NCBI GenBank assembly: GCA_003254925.1
Contig: QANZ01036882.1
Span: forward strand, 1-64,000
Source of the DNA: Chamaecrista fasciculata
Taxonomy: Eukaryota > Streptophyta > Magnoliopsida > Fabales > Fabaceae
DNA length: 64,000 nucleotides
Direction: 5' to 3'
The translations under genes and the position numbers were made by a program. Positions within the stretch are counted from its first letter, which is position 1. Each line of letters opens with the position of its first letter. The notes under the pieces were generated by a model. The model was not told the DNA's origin. It did no database searches and saw only the letters and a list, made by a program, of their open reading frames with translations. This document shows, in pieces, positions 47,067 through 58,337 of this stretch.

Positions 47067-48535
47067 TGATAACTCTAATAATTTAGAGTTATTTGGTCAT
47101 AATCTCAAGTCATTTCGGGGCTTTTATCCATTTTTTATTTATTAATGAAGCTTATTAAGTGAGTTTTTAGTGTTTTATTAGTTATTGATGTTTATTTTTT
47201 AGTTTTAAGTTTAGTTTGACTTATTTTCGTTTTATATTTTCCAAGTTAACCAACGATTTCGGGCACCAAATTTATTGAGTTTTTAATGTTTCAGGACCTT
47301 GAATTGAAGCTTAAAATGCCTAGAAGATGTTGAGAGGTCCGGGGTTCTCCGTACGAAGCGAATCGGGGTCAAAACGAAGATTTTAGTGATGCTGAAAAAT
47401 CCTCCTCGCCTAGGCGCCCATTTGAGCGCCTAGGCGCCCTGTCCTGTGCCAGCTAGGATTAATGAAGACATCTCGCCTAGGCGAGGTGCAGCTCGCCTAG
47501 GCGAGTCGCGACAGATTTTAGCGATTTTTTGGGGCAGATCTGATCATTCTTCGAAGGGGGACTAAAATAGACACAAGGGACGAACCCTAGAGCGAAAGTG
47601 GAGGGCGAAATTGCTGGGCAAGCTTGGATTCTCGCTTGGGAAGCACGATTTTGGTGGATTTAGGTGGAGAAAGTGAAGATTTGGAGATTCTCTCTTAGGG
47701 TTTCTTCTCTTTTCTTCTATTCTCTTCTTCTTTGTTTCATCATGATTGTTGATTTCTCTTGTTTTGGGATGTTAGGCTAAACTTTATAGTTCTCTAGGAT
47801 TAGAACTTCTTAGCAATGTAGATTAACTAATTGTTTACTTTGATTATGGATGTTGTTGATGTTAAAGTTCAATTAATGAGTATTATGTTTTCTCCTTCTT
47901 TGTGTGGCCACCAATGTTGGGGATTCTTATGAATTGCTTTGATTTATGCTTGAAAGAGATTAATTGAAGCTAGGTCTTGCATTGATTGCCTCTAGATTTC
48001 ATTTTCTAATGGAATTTGTTAATAGGATAGGCATATACCTATTAGCCTAGGGGAACCCAATTGAACTTGAACTTAATGCATTGATATAGTTGGTTCACCA
48101 TAGAAATATAGGTGAGTTAATTAGATTCAAGAGGCTTATAATTGACTGAAAGGTAATTATAGGTAATTAAGAGTTCAGGGTTAGCTTTGCCATTATCGTA
48201 AGTCCATATTCAGAGTAGTTAATTAGTTAAGTGAAATTGCTAAGAAGGGATAATCCTAGGGAAGTCTTTTACACTTGAATTCTAGGAAGTTCTTTCGGTG
48301 TTCAATTTGGAACCTGTTTATTGCAATTTAGTTTTATTCAGTTGAATCTTTTATCGGAATTTGGTTGCTTAGATTAAATGAATCGCTATAGCCTGTGTTT
48401 AGAGTGAATTCGCAAGTAAGATCTCGGTGGGACGATACCCGGTGCTTAAGTTTTTATGCTACTTCGGTAGTGTACGCTTGCACTTGGGCTTATAAATTTA
48501 AAACTTGCTTTAAAAAGAAATAACCCAACAAGTTT
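47067..48535 (+). mobile_element. 5' LTR of the nested Ty3/gypsy element
   Basis: Begins TGATAACTC and ends AACAAGTTTT(T), about 1.47 kb, directly followed by the primer-binding site. The same sequence recurs as the 3' LTR at 53092-54560. It includes four CGCCTAGGCG palindromes between 47407 and 47503. Confidence 0.93.
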
Positions 48536-48536
48536 T

Positions 48537-48556
48537 TGGCGCCGTTGGCCCGGGAT
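48537..48556 (+). other. Primer-binding site of the gypsy element
   Basis: TGGCGCCGTTGGCCCGGGAT, close to the tRNA-Asp-type site TGGCGCCGTTGCCGGGGA of Tat/Athila elements, with a small change in the middle. Confidence 0.8.
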
Positions 48557-48711
48557 TTTAGCTTGTGAATTTGTTTTAACATAGGTGACTAGTTAGTAGT
48601 TTGAGACTAAGCTTTTTATTTGTTTACTTTCTTTACCGCTTTCCTAGTTGTGGATATTAGGACTGTTCTGGGAATTTGGCTGGATTGTATTTCTATTGCA
48701 GGTGAAAACTT

Positions 48712-49973
48712 TTGTTTATGCCTAGACGAGGTAAGGGTAAAGCTGTTGCTACCCAACCTTTAAAAATTCAAGCAGAGAGTTGTTCTTCACCTGAGAATCC
48801 TGAATTGTTAACACCAGTTCCTGGGGTTAGAGTTGCTAATTATCCGACTGGGATTGAGTTGAATTTAGTGGAAAATATGGCAGATGCAGATCAAAATCCA
48901 GATCGCCGTCCACTTCAGGAGTATACTACACCATCCTTAGGTGCTTTGCACAGAAGCATCAAAAGGCCAACAGTTGCGGCAAACAACTTTGAGATCAAGC
49001 CCGCCACTATTCAGTTGATTCAGAATAATGTTCAGTTTGGGGGTTTGGCACATGAGGATCCGAATGACCACATTATGAATTTTGAGGAAATGTGCGACAC
49101 TTTTAAGCAGAATGGTGTGTCTGAGGATGCTATAAGGTTTAGGCTTTTTCCATTTTCTCTGAATGGTAAGGCCAAGAATTGGTTAAACTCTTTGGCAGCT
49201 GGTTCTATCTCCACTTGGGAAGATTTGGCTCAAAAGTTCTTATCTAAGTACTTCCCTCCAGCAAAGATAGCACAGTTGAGAAATGACATCACTTCTTTTA
49301 AGCAGCATGATGATGAGCCATTAGATACAGCTTGGGAGAGATTTGGTGATTTGTTGAGACGGTGTCCACATCATGGGTTGCCAAAATGGTTAGAAGTTCA
49401 TACATTCTTCAATGGTTTGACTCGGTCAACAAAGATATCTATTAATGCTGCAGCAGGTGGCAAGTTTGCTATTAAAGGTGCTGATGAGGCTTATGAGTTG
49501 CTAGAATGGATGGCTACTGGTGTTGTTGAGTTGGAACAAGAAAGAGTGACTCAAGATAAAAAGGCTGGGATTCATGAGATTTCTGAGATTTCTGCTCTGC
49601 GAGCACAAGTGGCTACACTTTCCAAGAAGTTTGATAGATGTATGATGCAGCAACAAGCACCGCAACCTGTGCAAGCAGTTCAGTCTTATGAGTATTGTGG
49701 TGTATGTGGGGGTGGTGACCATTACACTGATAATTGCCCGAATATTGTTGAGTCTGTGAATTACTTGGGTAATGTTGACAAGAATCAAAACAACCCCCAC
49801 TTGAACACAATTAATCTTGGATGGCAGAACCATCATAACTTTTCTTGGGGTAACAATTCATTTGGTTCTTCTTCTTCTTCAGCTCCAATACAAAGGCCAA
49901 ATCACCCTCAAGGATTTAATGCTCCACAGAGGCCTCAATTTCAACAAGTTCCCATAGAAACTCCTCCTCCTCC
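48712..49973 (+). CDS. Gypsy Gag protein, cut by assembly gap
   Basis: Structural Gag of a Tat/Athila-like retrotransposon, which would form virus-like particles in the cytoplasm. From the ATG at 48712 about 420 residues are readable before the gap. A retrotrans_gag domain spans about residues 110-240, with NHIMNFEEMC-like, FPFSLNGKAKNWL, WEDLAQKFLSKYFP and FNGLTRSTKISINAAAGG motifs. A zinc knuckle CGVCGGGDHYTDNC (CX2CX4HX4C) follows at about residue 329, then a Gln/Pro/Asn-rich tail. The frame is intact up to the gap. Confidence 0.88.
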
Positions 49974-50654
49974 NNNNNNNNNNNNNNNNNNNNNNNNNNN
50001 NNNNNNNNNNNNNNNNNNNNNNNNNNNNNNNNNNNNNNNNNNNNNNNNNNNNNNNNNNNNNNNNNNNNNNNNNNNNNNNNNNNNNNNNNNNNNNNNNNNN
50101 NNNNNNNNNNNNNNNNNNNNNNNNNNNNNNNNNNNNNNNNNNNNNNNNNNNNNNNNNNNNNNNNNNNNNNNNNNNNNNNNNNNNNNNNNNNNNNNNNNNN
50201 NNNNNNNNNNNNNNNNNNNNNNNNNNNNNNNNNNNNNNNNNNNNNNNNNNNNNNNNNNNNNNNNNNNNNNNNNNNNNNNNNNNNNNNNNNNNNNNNNNNN
50301 NNNNNNNNNNNNNNNNNNNNNNNNNNNNNNNNNNNNNNNNNNNNNNNNNNNNNNNNNNNNNNNNNNNNNNNNNNNNNNNNNNNNNNNNNNNNNNNNNNNN
50401 NNNNNNNNNNNNNNNNNNNNNNNNNNNNNNNNNNNNNNNNNNNNNNNNNNNNNNNNNNNNNNNNNNNNNNNNNNNNNNNNNNNNNNNNNNNNNNNNNNNN
50501 NNNNNNNNNNNNNNNNNNNNNNNNNNNNNNNNNNNNNNNNNNNNNNNNNNNNNNNNNNNNNNNNNNNNNNNNNNNNNNNNNNNNNNNNNNNNNNNNNNNN
50601 NNNNNNNNNNNNNNNNNNNNNNNNNNNNNNNNNNNNNNNNNNNNNNNNNNNNNN
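49974..50654. other. Assembly gap, 681 undetermined bases
   Basis: Run of N in the middle of the retrotransposon; true length unknown. The reading frame differs by one phase on the two sides, so Gag and the following frame cannot be joined as written. Confidence 0.99.
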
Positions 50655-51341
50655 CAAGAGGTCAAAATCAATGTCCTCCAGCCCATAAAATTCTTTGATG
50701 ACAATTCAGAAGATTGCTTTCGAATTGATTCTGAGGGAGACGCCATTGAGGCTAAAGCCAAAGAACAGTTCCTGAGTTCTCAACATAAAGACATATCTGC
50801 TGGTATAGACAGAGGTGATGTGAAGCACAAAGAGCAGGACAACACTGTTAATTCAGCCCCTAAGGTTCAAGCAGAAACACCAATTGGGGAACCATCTCAA
50901 TTGAGATTGAAGCCGCTTCCTTCTCATCTTAAATATGCTTATTTGGGAGAAGATGAAACCTCTCCGATTATCATATCTGCTTCTTTGTCTGAATCACAAG
51001 AAAGTCGACTTTTGAGGATATTGAGAAAGTCACAAAGCACTCAGAAATGGTCTGTGGTTGATTTGAAAGATATAAGCCCACCTTGTTGTGGGCATAAAAT
51101 AACCAATGATGAGGATCAAAGTGCAGTCATTGAGGATGAGCCAGCTGTGGGCATAACAATTGATAAAGGAGGTGTTAAGAAGAAGAAAGATAAAGAAAAA
51201 TATAAACCTCCGTGGAAAGCAAGACAAGAGATGAAGTCACCCATAGTTGAAGATAAGTTTGGGGGATGCAGTGACACTGTTCAAAGCATGCAAAACTTCA
51301 CTAGCTCGTCATCTGCAATCCACCCGTTTGAGCCTCCATGA
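50655..51341 (+). CDS. Gypsy Pol N-terminal remnant, truncated
   Basis: Open frame of about 228 residues running out of the gap. The part RLKPLPSHLKYAYLGEDE and ISASLSESQESRLLRILRKS is typical of the segment just before the reverse transcriptase in Tat/Athila Pol, ending in DLKDISPP. There the expected reverse transcriptase is missing: the protein changes to an acidic and lysine-rich tail (KKKKDKEKYKPPWKARQE) and stops. The reverse transcriptase, RNase H and integrase are therefore deleted, and the element depends on others to move. Confidence 0.75.
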   Translation, partial: QEVKINVLQPIKFFDDNSEDCFRIDSEGDAIEAKAKEQFLSSQHKDISAGIDRGDVKHKEQDNTVNSAPKVQAETPIGEPSQLRLKPLPSHLKYAYLGEDETSPIIISASLSESQESRLLRILRKSQSTQKWSVVDLKDISPPCCGHKITNDEDQSAVIEDEPAVGITIDKGGVKKKKDKEKYKPPWKARQEMKSPIVEDKFGGCSDTVQSMQNFTSSSSAIHPFEPP

Positions 51342-53091
51342 GTTGGGCATGAAGAGTCAAGCTCAGGACTATAAACGAGCATCTCTCGGAGGGCGTTTAG
51401 AGCCTTCTTCTCTCTATACCTTTCTCTTTTGTTATTTTCTTTTTGTTGTTTTTAGTATTTTTGAGTAATTTTAGTTTGTCTGTTTGTGTTTTAGCAGGTT
51501 TCCCTTGCTTTCTAACATGTTAGAAGCTGAAGCACATGAAGAGTAGCTCAGTTCGCTTTACTCAGTTTTGCACGGCATGAAGAAATTATGGCTTGCCTTT
51601 GGTTCTTACATGAAGGCCATCAGGACTTACAGAGTCAAATTTAGCAACTGGCCAGCTCTATAAAGGCTAGGACGGAGCAATGTGATCCCCCTCCACCACC
51701 AGAGACACATTAGAGGGATGTTTACTTATTTCTTCCTTGTCTGTTTCAGTCTGTATTCCATTGTTTATTGCTTGACTGGCTGGTTCAGACTTGCTGTGCT
51801 GTGTATATATTCTGACTGTTTCTCTGTTTTTAGGATTATCTGCTTAAGAGTTTGTATGTGTTTAGTTTCTCACTTGATGTTACTTCATTTGGAATATAAT
51901 GATGTTGGATGTAAAGTCTTTGAGATGTGACTTGTTATTCACATGTGTCTCGCCCTGTTTTCTTTGTTTTTCCCCCGCCCCTTCTGTTGATTTTGGATAT
52001 ATGTCGAACATTGAGGACAATGTTCAGCTTAAGTTTGGGGGGTTTTTGTTTTCTTGTCTTTTGTGTTGTTTGTGTGGTGTGCAGCTTAGGTATTAATGAT
52101 GATTTTTCGTAATGCTGGTTGTTTATTTTTGCACTGAACTTTATCTAATAGTGATGGTTAGAAATTAAAAATAAGGTTTATTTCAAGTCTTATTTCAAAA
52201 CTTTTTGCACAGTTGGCTTATCAGTTTTTCTTAAGTGTAATTCAAGAATGTTGATATGTTAGGTTATTGTGCTGGAAAACTAGTTTATTTATTGAGTAAT
52301 TGACTTCTTGAAAACAAGATTTTAGGCCGTAGAGAGTGAGAGTCTTGGCTTTGCTAACTAACTTCAAAATAAAAAAAAAATTAAATAAGTGAAATAAGTT
52401 TGTGATAATAAAACACTCCGCTGCTTTGGGTTGCTTAGTAACCAGGTGTATTCATGAGCCCCATGTTTATTCTTGCGTCAAACGGTGACTAAAGGCATGA
52501 GTGTGCAAAGCACCTTGAATAAGTGATTTGCTGAGTAACCGGGTGCCTGCATCGCAAATGTGGTCATTCGCGTCAAAAGGTGAGTGACATTTCAAGGAAG
52601 AATTATTATCATCCCCTGAAAAAAAAAAAGAAACAAGCATAATGAAGAGACTAAAAAGTCTAAGTTTGGGGGTTTGTTTAATTTTTTTTATCTAAGTGAG
52701 TTTAGTTGCAAGTCAATTGTTTTTCTCTTTATGGGTCTTTGGTCTTGTTATGAAGAACTTAATTACTCGGTGAATAAAATTAGTGGCCAGTGAAATAAGT
52801 TGATGTGTTGACAGTTTTGGATGAACTTAGGTGGAGTTGAGAAAGCCAATCACACACACACTTGGAATTTGCTTTGAAATTACCTTATGCTTAATTTGTC
52901 TGACTGTTGTTAGAAAGGTAACGGAATGTGCTGATAAACAGTCTTGTATTCGATCTGATGTTGCTTGGGCTGCCACCATGGGTGTTCTTGTGTTGTGTTT
53001 CTTCTTTCTCCGTTTATTTTTATTTATTTATGTTTTTGTTCTTTGTTTGGAGCTTTGCTCGGGGACGAGCAAAAGTTCAAGTTTGGGGGTG
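51342..53091 (+). mobile_element. Non-coding 3' region of the gypsy element
   Basis: About 1.75 kb without a convincing protein. It contains four purine tracts AAGTTTGGGGG counting one just upstream (51255, 52031, 52662, 53079) and an imperfect duplication: GAGTAACCNGGTG plus GCGTCAAANGGTGA at about 52435-52490 and again at about 52530-52585. Confidence 0.75.
53079..53091 (+). other. Polypurine tract before the 3' LTR
   Basis: AAGTTTGGGGGTG abuts the TGATAACTC start of the 3' LTR. Confidence 0.85.
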
Positions 53092-54560
53092 TGATAACTC
53101 TAATAATTTAGAGTTATTTGGTCATAATCTCAAGTCATTTCGGGGCTTTTATCCATGTTTTATTTATTAATGAAGCTTATTAAGTGAGTTTTTAGTGTTT
53201 TATTAGTTATTGATGTTTATTTTTTAGTTTTAAGTTTAGTTTGGCTTAGTTTCGTTTTATATTTTCCAAGTTAACCAACGATTTCGGGCACCAAATTTAT
53301 TGAGTTTTTAATGTTTCAGGACCTTGAATTGAAGCTTAAAATGCCTAGAAGATGTTGAGAGGTCCGGGGTTCTCCGTATGAAGCGAATCGGGGTCAAAAC
53401 GAAGATTTTAGTGATGCTGAAAAATCCTCCTCGCCTAGGCGCCCATTTGAGCGCCTAGGCGCCCTGTCCTGTGCCAGCTAGGATTAATGAAGACATCTCG
53501 CCTAGGCGAGGTGCAGCTCGCCTAGGCGAGTCGCGACAGCTTTTAGCGATTTTTTGGGACAGATTTGTGGATTCTTCGAAGGGGGACTAAAGGAGACACA
53601 AGGGACGAACCCTAGAGCTCAAGGGAGGTGCGAAATTGCTTGGGGAGCTTCGATTCTCACTTGATATCATCAATTTTGGTGGATTTGGGTGGAGAAAGTG
53701 AAGATTGGGGGTTTCACTCTTAGGGTTCTTCCTCTTTTCTTCTCTTTTCTTCTTCTTTGATTCAATATGGTTGTTGATTTCGTTTTTGTGAGAATGTTAG
53801 GCTAGTTTTCATATTCTCTAGGATTAGAACTTCTTAGCAATGTAGATTAACTAATTGTTTACTTTGATTATGGATGTTTTTGATGTTAAAGTTCAATTAA
53901 TGAGTATTATGTTTTCTCCTTCTTTGTGTGGCCACCAATGTTGGGGATTCTTATGAATTGCTTTGATTTATGCTTGAAAGAGATTAATTGAAGCTAGGTC
54001 TTGCATTGATTGCCTCTAGATTTCATTTTCTAATGGAATTTGTTAATAGGATAGGCATATACCTATTAGCCTAGGGGAACCCAATTGAACTTGAACTTAA
54101 TGCATTGATATAGTTGGTTCACCATAGAAATATAGGTGAGTTAATTAGATTCAAGAGGCTTATAATTGACTGAAAGGTAATTATAGGTAATTAAGAGTTC
54201 AGGGTTAGCTTTGCCATTATCGTAAGTCCATATTCAGAGTAGTTAATTAGTTAAGTGAAATTGCTAAGAAGGGATAATCCTAGGGAAGTCTTTTACACTT
54301 GAATTCTAGGAAGTTCTTTCGGTGTTCAATTTGGAACCTGTTTATTGCAATTTAGTTTTATTCAGTTGAATCTTTTATCGGAATTTGGTTGCTTAGATTA
54401 AATGAATCGCTATAGCCTGTGTTTAGAGTGAATTCGCAAGTAAGATCTCGGTGGGACGATACCCGGTGCTTAAGTTTTTATGTTACTTCGGTAGTGTACG
54501 CTTGCACTTGGGCTTATAAATTTAAAACTTGCTTTAAAAAGAAATAACCCAACAAGTTTT
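53092..54560 (+). mobile_element. 3' LTR of the nested Ty3/gypsy element
   Basis: Collinear with 47067-48535 at an offset of 6025. By eye the first about 440 bp differ at about 4 positions and the last about 740 bp at 2-3, but the middle about 290 bp differ at about 50. The host duplication is short: GAC ends the left flank and starts the right flank. Confidence 0.93.
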
Positions 54561-54727
54561 TGACGCTTATAACCGTCGCCATCTAGCGACGCTTATAACC
54601 GTCGTTAAAACAAATCGGATTTTGTCTCCCCAACCATATCTAGCGACGCTTATAACCGTCGCTAAAACAAGACAGATTTCGCTCTCCTCAGTCATATCTA
54701 GCGACGCTTATAACCGTCGCTAGAAAT
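54561..54727. repeat. CACTA subterminal repeats, continuation after the gypsy insertion
   Basis: Four to five units of TAGCGACGCTTATAACCGTC, spaced by about 45 bp, continue the array broken off at 47066. Confidence 0.85.
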
Positions 54728-55141
54728 ATTCTTCATTTTTTTTTATAAAATCCAATAAAATTAAAATTAACCTAAAATTAATTTTAAATTAAAATCAACA
54801 TTACAAAAGATAAATTGACAACAATCTTTAAAATTTCATAAAATACTAAATTTATGTTATTAAAATTAAAACATCACAAAAGTCATAACATATATATGGC
54901 AAAGCGTCATCCTAACAACATCAAAAACGTATATATGCATAATCATCCTAACAATTAAATATCAAAGTGATTTCAAAATATTATATGTTCACAGTGGTGA
55001 CGGGTCATGACTAGCTCCAGATGATGGTCTATTTTCTCTTGGTGATGCTTCTGTGCTGCTTACATCAGGTGGCTGTAAAAAAAGTTGAAAAATTGTAAGA
55101 ATACATAAATATATATATATATATATAATTACTATAGCATA
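54728..55141. other. AT-rich internal CACTA sequence
   Basis: No coding frame; (AT)n at about 55111-55126. Confidence 0.5.
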
Positions 55142-55630
55142 TCAATCATTGAAAAGATAAATACTTACTAGACCAAGAAGCGAGGAAGGAATCTTAAGTC
55201 CAATATGCTCAACTAGATACTTAAGTATGCCATCTGTTCGAGCTTGCTCACGAGCTCTTTCAATTTGCTCACGAGCTCTCTCAGCTTGCTCACGAGCTTT
55301 CTCAGCTTCTCTCTCAGCTTGCTCACGAGCTCTCTCAGCTTGCTCAAGAGCTCTCTCAGCTTGTTCACGAGCTCTCTCAGCTTCTAATATTTCAAGCTTT
55401 TGTTGCATTGAAGCTAACTCAGATCTCATAGAAGCATTATTTGAAGTTTCACCAATACCAAAACTTGAGTTATGGAAACGGAAAACTTTTGAGGGACATG
55501 GCCCCGTTCCCAAACCACGCACTCTTCCAGAATGTTCTTTTCCAAGAACTTGACCAAGTGCATCATTTGATGAAACTGTAGGAGTATACGATGGTTGAGA
55601 TTGTATGATTCCAAGTAGAAAAAAATCCAA
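55142..55630 (-). pseudogene. CACTA-encoded Transposase_24-like protein, partial
   Basis: Open frame of 162 residues on the minus strand. Residues about 24-48 (DALGQVLGKEHSGRVRGLG...PSKVF) match the conserved core of the plant Ptta/En_Spm family (Transposase_24), the accessory DNA-binding product of CACTA elements. It is followed by about ten heptads of the type EQAERAR forming a long charged coiled coil, probably for dimerisation, and then a short hydrophobic end. The family's upstream DNA-binding part is not found in frame, so this is one exon or a remnant. Confidence 0.7.
55245..55383. repeat. 21-bp minisatellite encoding a heptad coiled coil
   Basis: Six to seven units based on CTCACGAGCTCTCTCAGCTTG-like 21-mers, with small variations. 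The unit length of 21 bp equals seven codons. Confidence 0.8.
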
Positions 55631-56880
55631 TCACGTGTCTTGTACCAATAATTACCATTTCAACAATCCACTCACTTCTTTCACTAACAATCTCACAAAA
55701 CCATCATTCAAAAATGTTCCAAACCAAGCAGAACTAGTTTACATACTAGCCAAAAGAAAGAGCCAATCACCAAGAAATTTAACAGCATTACCCGAAACAA
55801 CCAATCATCATTCGCTTCACATTTTAAGATTATCATGTAGCAAAGGGAGTACAATTGAACTATTGCAACAGAGGTACCCAAATAAAAATCCCAAGAAAAA
55901 CCAATATCTTGCATAAATCCAGACTATGACAGTGTTTAAGATTAGGGCTGGAATGCAGGATCATACAAAATTAGGGGCGAAGGAATGACACATGGAGAGT
56001 CAAGACTCCAGACTATGGATTTGAGAAGTAAAAACCAGGAAAATAACATGAAACCAAAACACTGTCATATTATCTTCTAGAGCACTCCCCTGACTACTAA
56101 CATGACAAAGATGCATCCAAGGGAGATCAATGACCATAATATATCAAAGAACACACAAATATTCAACGAAGTCACATCACATGGCACTCCACTAGAATTC
56201 TCAGTGATCTATTGCATTGTGATCTCAGAATCAATTGAAACGCAGGCATGCAGCAAATGACAAATGCCAAATTTAGTGCTCACATCATGTCACTAAATCT
56301 AAATGCACGTGGGTTCAACCCCCCCTTTTTTGTTGTTGTTTCTTGATATCATCTTTCACCACTCCTCATAATGGCATCCATCGTCAAAGATAAAGTGAGA
56401 GAAAAATGGTGAATCACAACCACCGACTACACAGTTCAATTCTATTTCTTCCACCCCTCCAAAACTAATGATATTAAACACATTAATACTACCAAATAAA
56501 TCAATTATACCATTGGATTCAAGAAACAGGAAGGTTTAACTTCAAAACATTAGAATTTTAAAAAGGCTCTAAATGGTATCAGGTCTAAGAAAATCTTAGA
56601 AGGGAATTGAAACATCAAACCATTGTTTTAGAATGATAAAACTACCAAGCATCATCATTATGTGCCACTCAATCAGCCCCCAAATTAGCAAGAATTAAAG
56701 ATTTAACAGCATTGGACCAAGAGGGCAAAGAGGGAGAAATGCACGAACCGAGGAGTCTTTGACCGAGGAGTCTTTGACAGAGGAGAACCCACGTCCTCCA
56801 AATATTTAATGAAGTGCTCACCGTTCAGCAAAGCAACACCGAGATAAGGAGTAGAGCAACTTCGTTCGTCATCTTCGTCG
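55631..56880. other. CACTA internal sequence without recognised gene
   Basis: Moderately AT-rich; may hold upstream exons or leader of the minus-strand protein, but no domain is visible. Confidence 0.45.
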
Positions 56881-56899
56881 TGATTTTCGTACAGAGCAC

Positions 56900-57346
56900 A
56901 ACGTCGTTTGAGATTTCAGCGTCGTGATTTCGTTCGTCAAAGGCTTCGACGGAAGGGCAGGGACCAAAAGATTCGTCGGAGGCTTCGATTGACGCGAACC
57001 AAAACTGATTTAGGGTCGATTGAAGGCTTCGACGGAAGGGAAAAACTGATTCGTGGTCGATTTAGGGATAAAGGCTTCGACAGAATGAATATGATTGAAG
57101 GCTTCGACGGAATGAATATGATTGAAGGGAAAAAGGCGCTGAATGAAATTTAGGGAGAAAGGCGCTGAATGAAATTTAGGGAGGAGGGAAACAAATTTCG
57201 CGGTCTTTCAACTCTTGCCGACGCTTCGAATTCCTTAGGGCGACGCTTCATATGACCGTGTGCAAACTGATGAATGCCGCACATCTGCCGACGGTTGTGT
57301 TAACCGTAGGGAACAAACCGTCCCTAGAGGCCGCTTTTTTAGTAGT
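56900..57346. repeat. Right subterminal region with GGCTTCGACGG repeats
   Basis: GC-richer zone with at least five AAGGCTTCGACGGAA-like units, a 26-27 bp tandem duplication around 57071-57123 and a 25-bp duplication (AAAGGCGCTGAATGAAATTT) around 57131-57180. The usual CGACGG words occur near the terminus. Confidence 0.65.
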
Positions 57347-57350
57347 GTTA

Positions 57351-58337
57351 ATGCCTTATCCCCCTCTCTTCTTCACCAATTCTTTTTTTTATTTTTTGGT
57401 TACAGAACGTTTAGCTAAGATGAATTCCGGAAGTTCATCAAAATCAGAGCATATCTTAAGGCTCTATGAATGTTTATAGAGATACCTACAGATCACCTAC
57501 CAACAAGGGTCTCATATCGACAACAGGAATAAAATTCATGACTTTATGGGTTATGAGTCAACTCCTTACCAACTAAATCAATTTTTGTTGGCTAACTACT
57601 AATTCTAATGTATATCTCAAATTCTAATGTATATCTCAAACTGGATAATTTGAAGAAGCTACTAATATTCAAACAAGATATAAAAGAGTACCCTTCATAT
57701 CCATTCTCATTGTTTGGGTATTAATAGGTCCTCTAAAATATTTTAATTTGAAATATTTGAATTTTATAAAGATTTTTATGAAAAGAAAATTATGAAGTAA
57801 GGAGAAGGATAATGAGGGATTAAAAATTTGTCCCTTCGTTATCTTCTTCTCTAATTCTCAACTTCTCAAATAAGGAGAAGAGATTTTAAATCTCTCCCAA
57901 TAATTTTCATTCTCGTTCTTAATTCTTAATCCACACATAACCTAAATGCATAAACGAATCAAATTCACAAATTAGTTAAGATAAAATTTAGAGATTATAT
58001 ATGTAGACAAAAAAATAATTATTTAACGATAACAATGATTTAACGCTAAGGATGAAATTGATAAAGATTAGACTTTAAAAACATAATCATTTATTATTAA
58101 AATATATATATATATAGACTAAATTATAACTTTGACAACATTTTTAGGACCAAATGTTTAATTTATCGTATGTGATTTCTCTAAACTGAATGGCAACGTA
58201 AAATACATGCACAGGAAGCGCGTACAACTAGTCGTTGAACTGTAGGCCTGTCCTTTGCTGTAACACATTTACTCACGCCTCTCATTGCGCGTAGGTCATA
58301 CATTATATGGTCAACTCCTACGTGTAAGTACTAAATC
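57351..58337. other. Intergenic stretch
   Basis: No gene or repeat recognised. Confidence 0.5.

Larger units (their letters stand above)
46750..57347 (-). mobile_element. CACTA (En/Spm) transposon, interrupted by a gypsy element
   Basis: The left end reads CGCTACAAAAAAACCGG (one change from CACTACAAAA) and the right end TTTTTTAGTAGTG, the complement of CACTACTAAAAAA. A 3-bp duplication TTA flanks it (46747-46749, 57348-57350), as expected for CACTA. The left subterminal region is packed with TAGCGACGG and its complement. Without the nested gypsy element the unit is about 3.1 kb, with one recognisable Transposase_24-type exon on the minus strand and no TNP2-type transposase, so it is non-autonomous. 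Confidence 0.9.

Noticed and set aside
46770..54727. Regularly spaced palindromic repeats resembling a CRISPR array
   Set aside because: They are CACTA subterminal repeats: they sit next to CACTA termini, spacers are not unique, and the genome is eukaryotic.
55227..55553. Plus-strand 108-codon frame with SACSRAL repeats
   Set aside because: Antisense of the 21-bp repeat; the minus-strand frame carries the recognisable Transposase_24 core.
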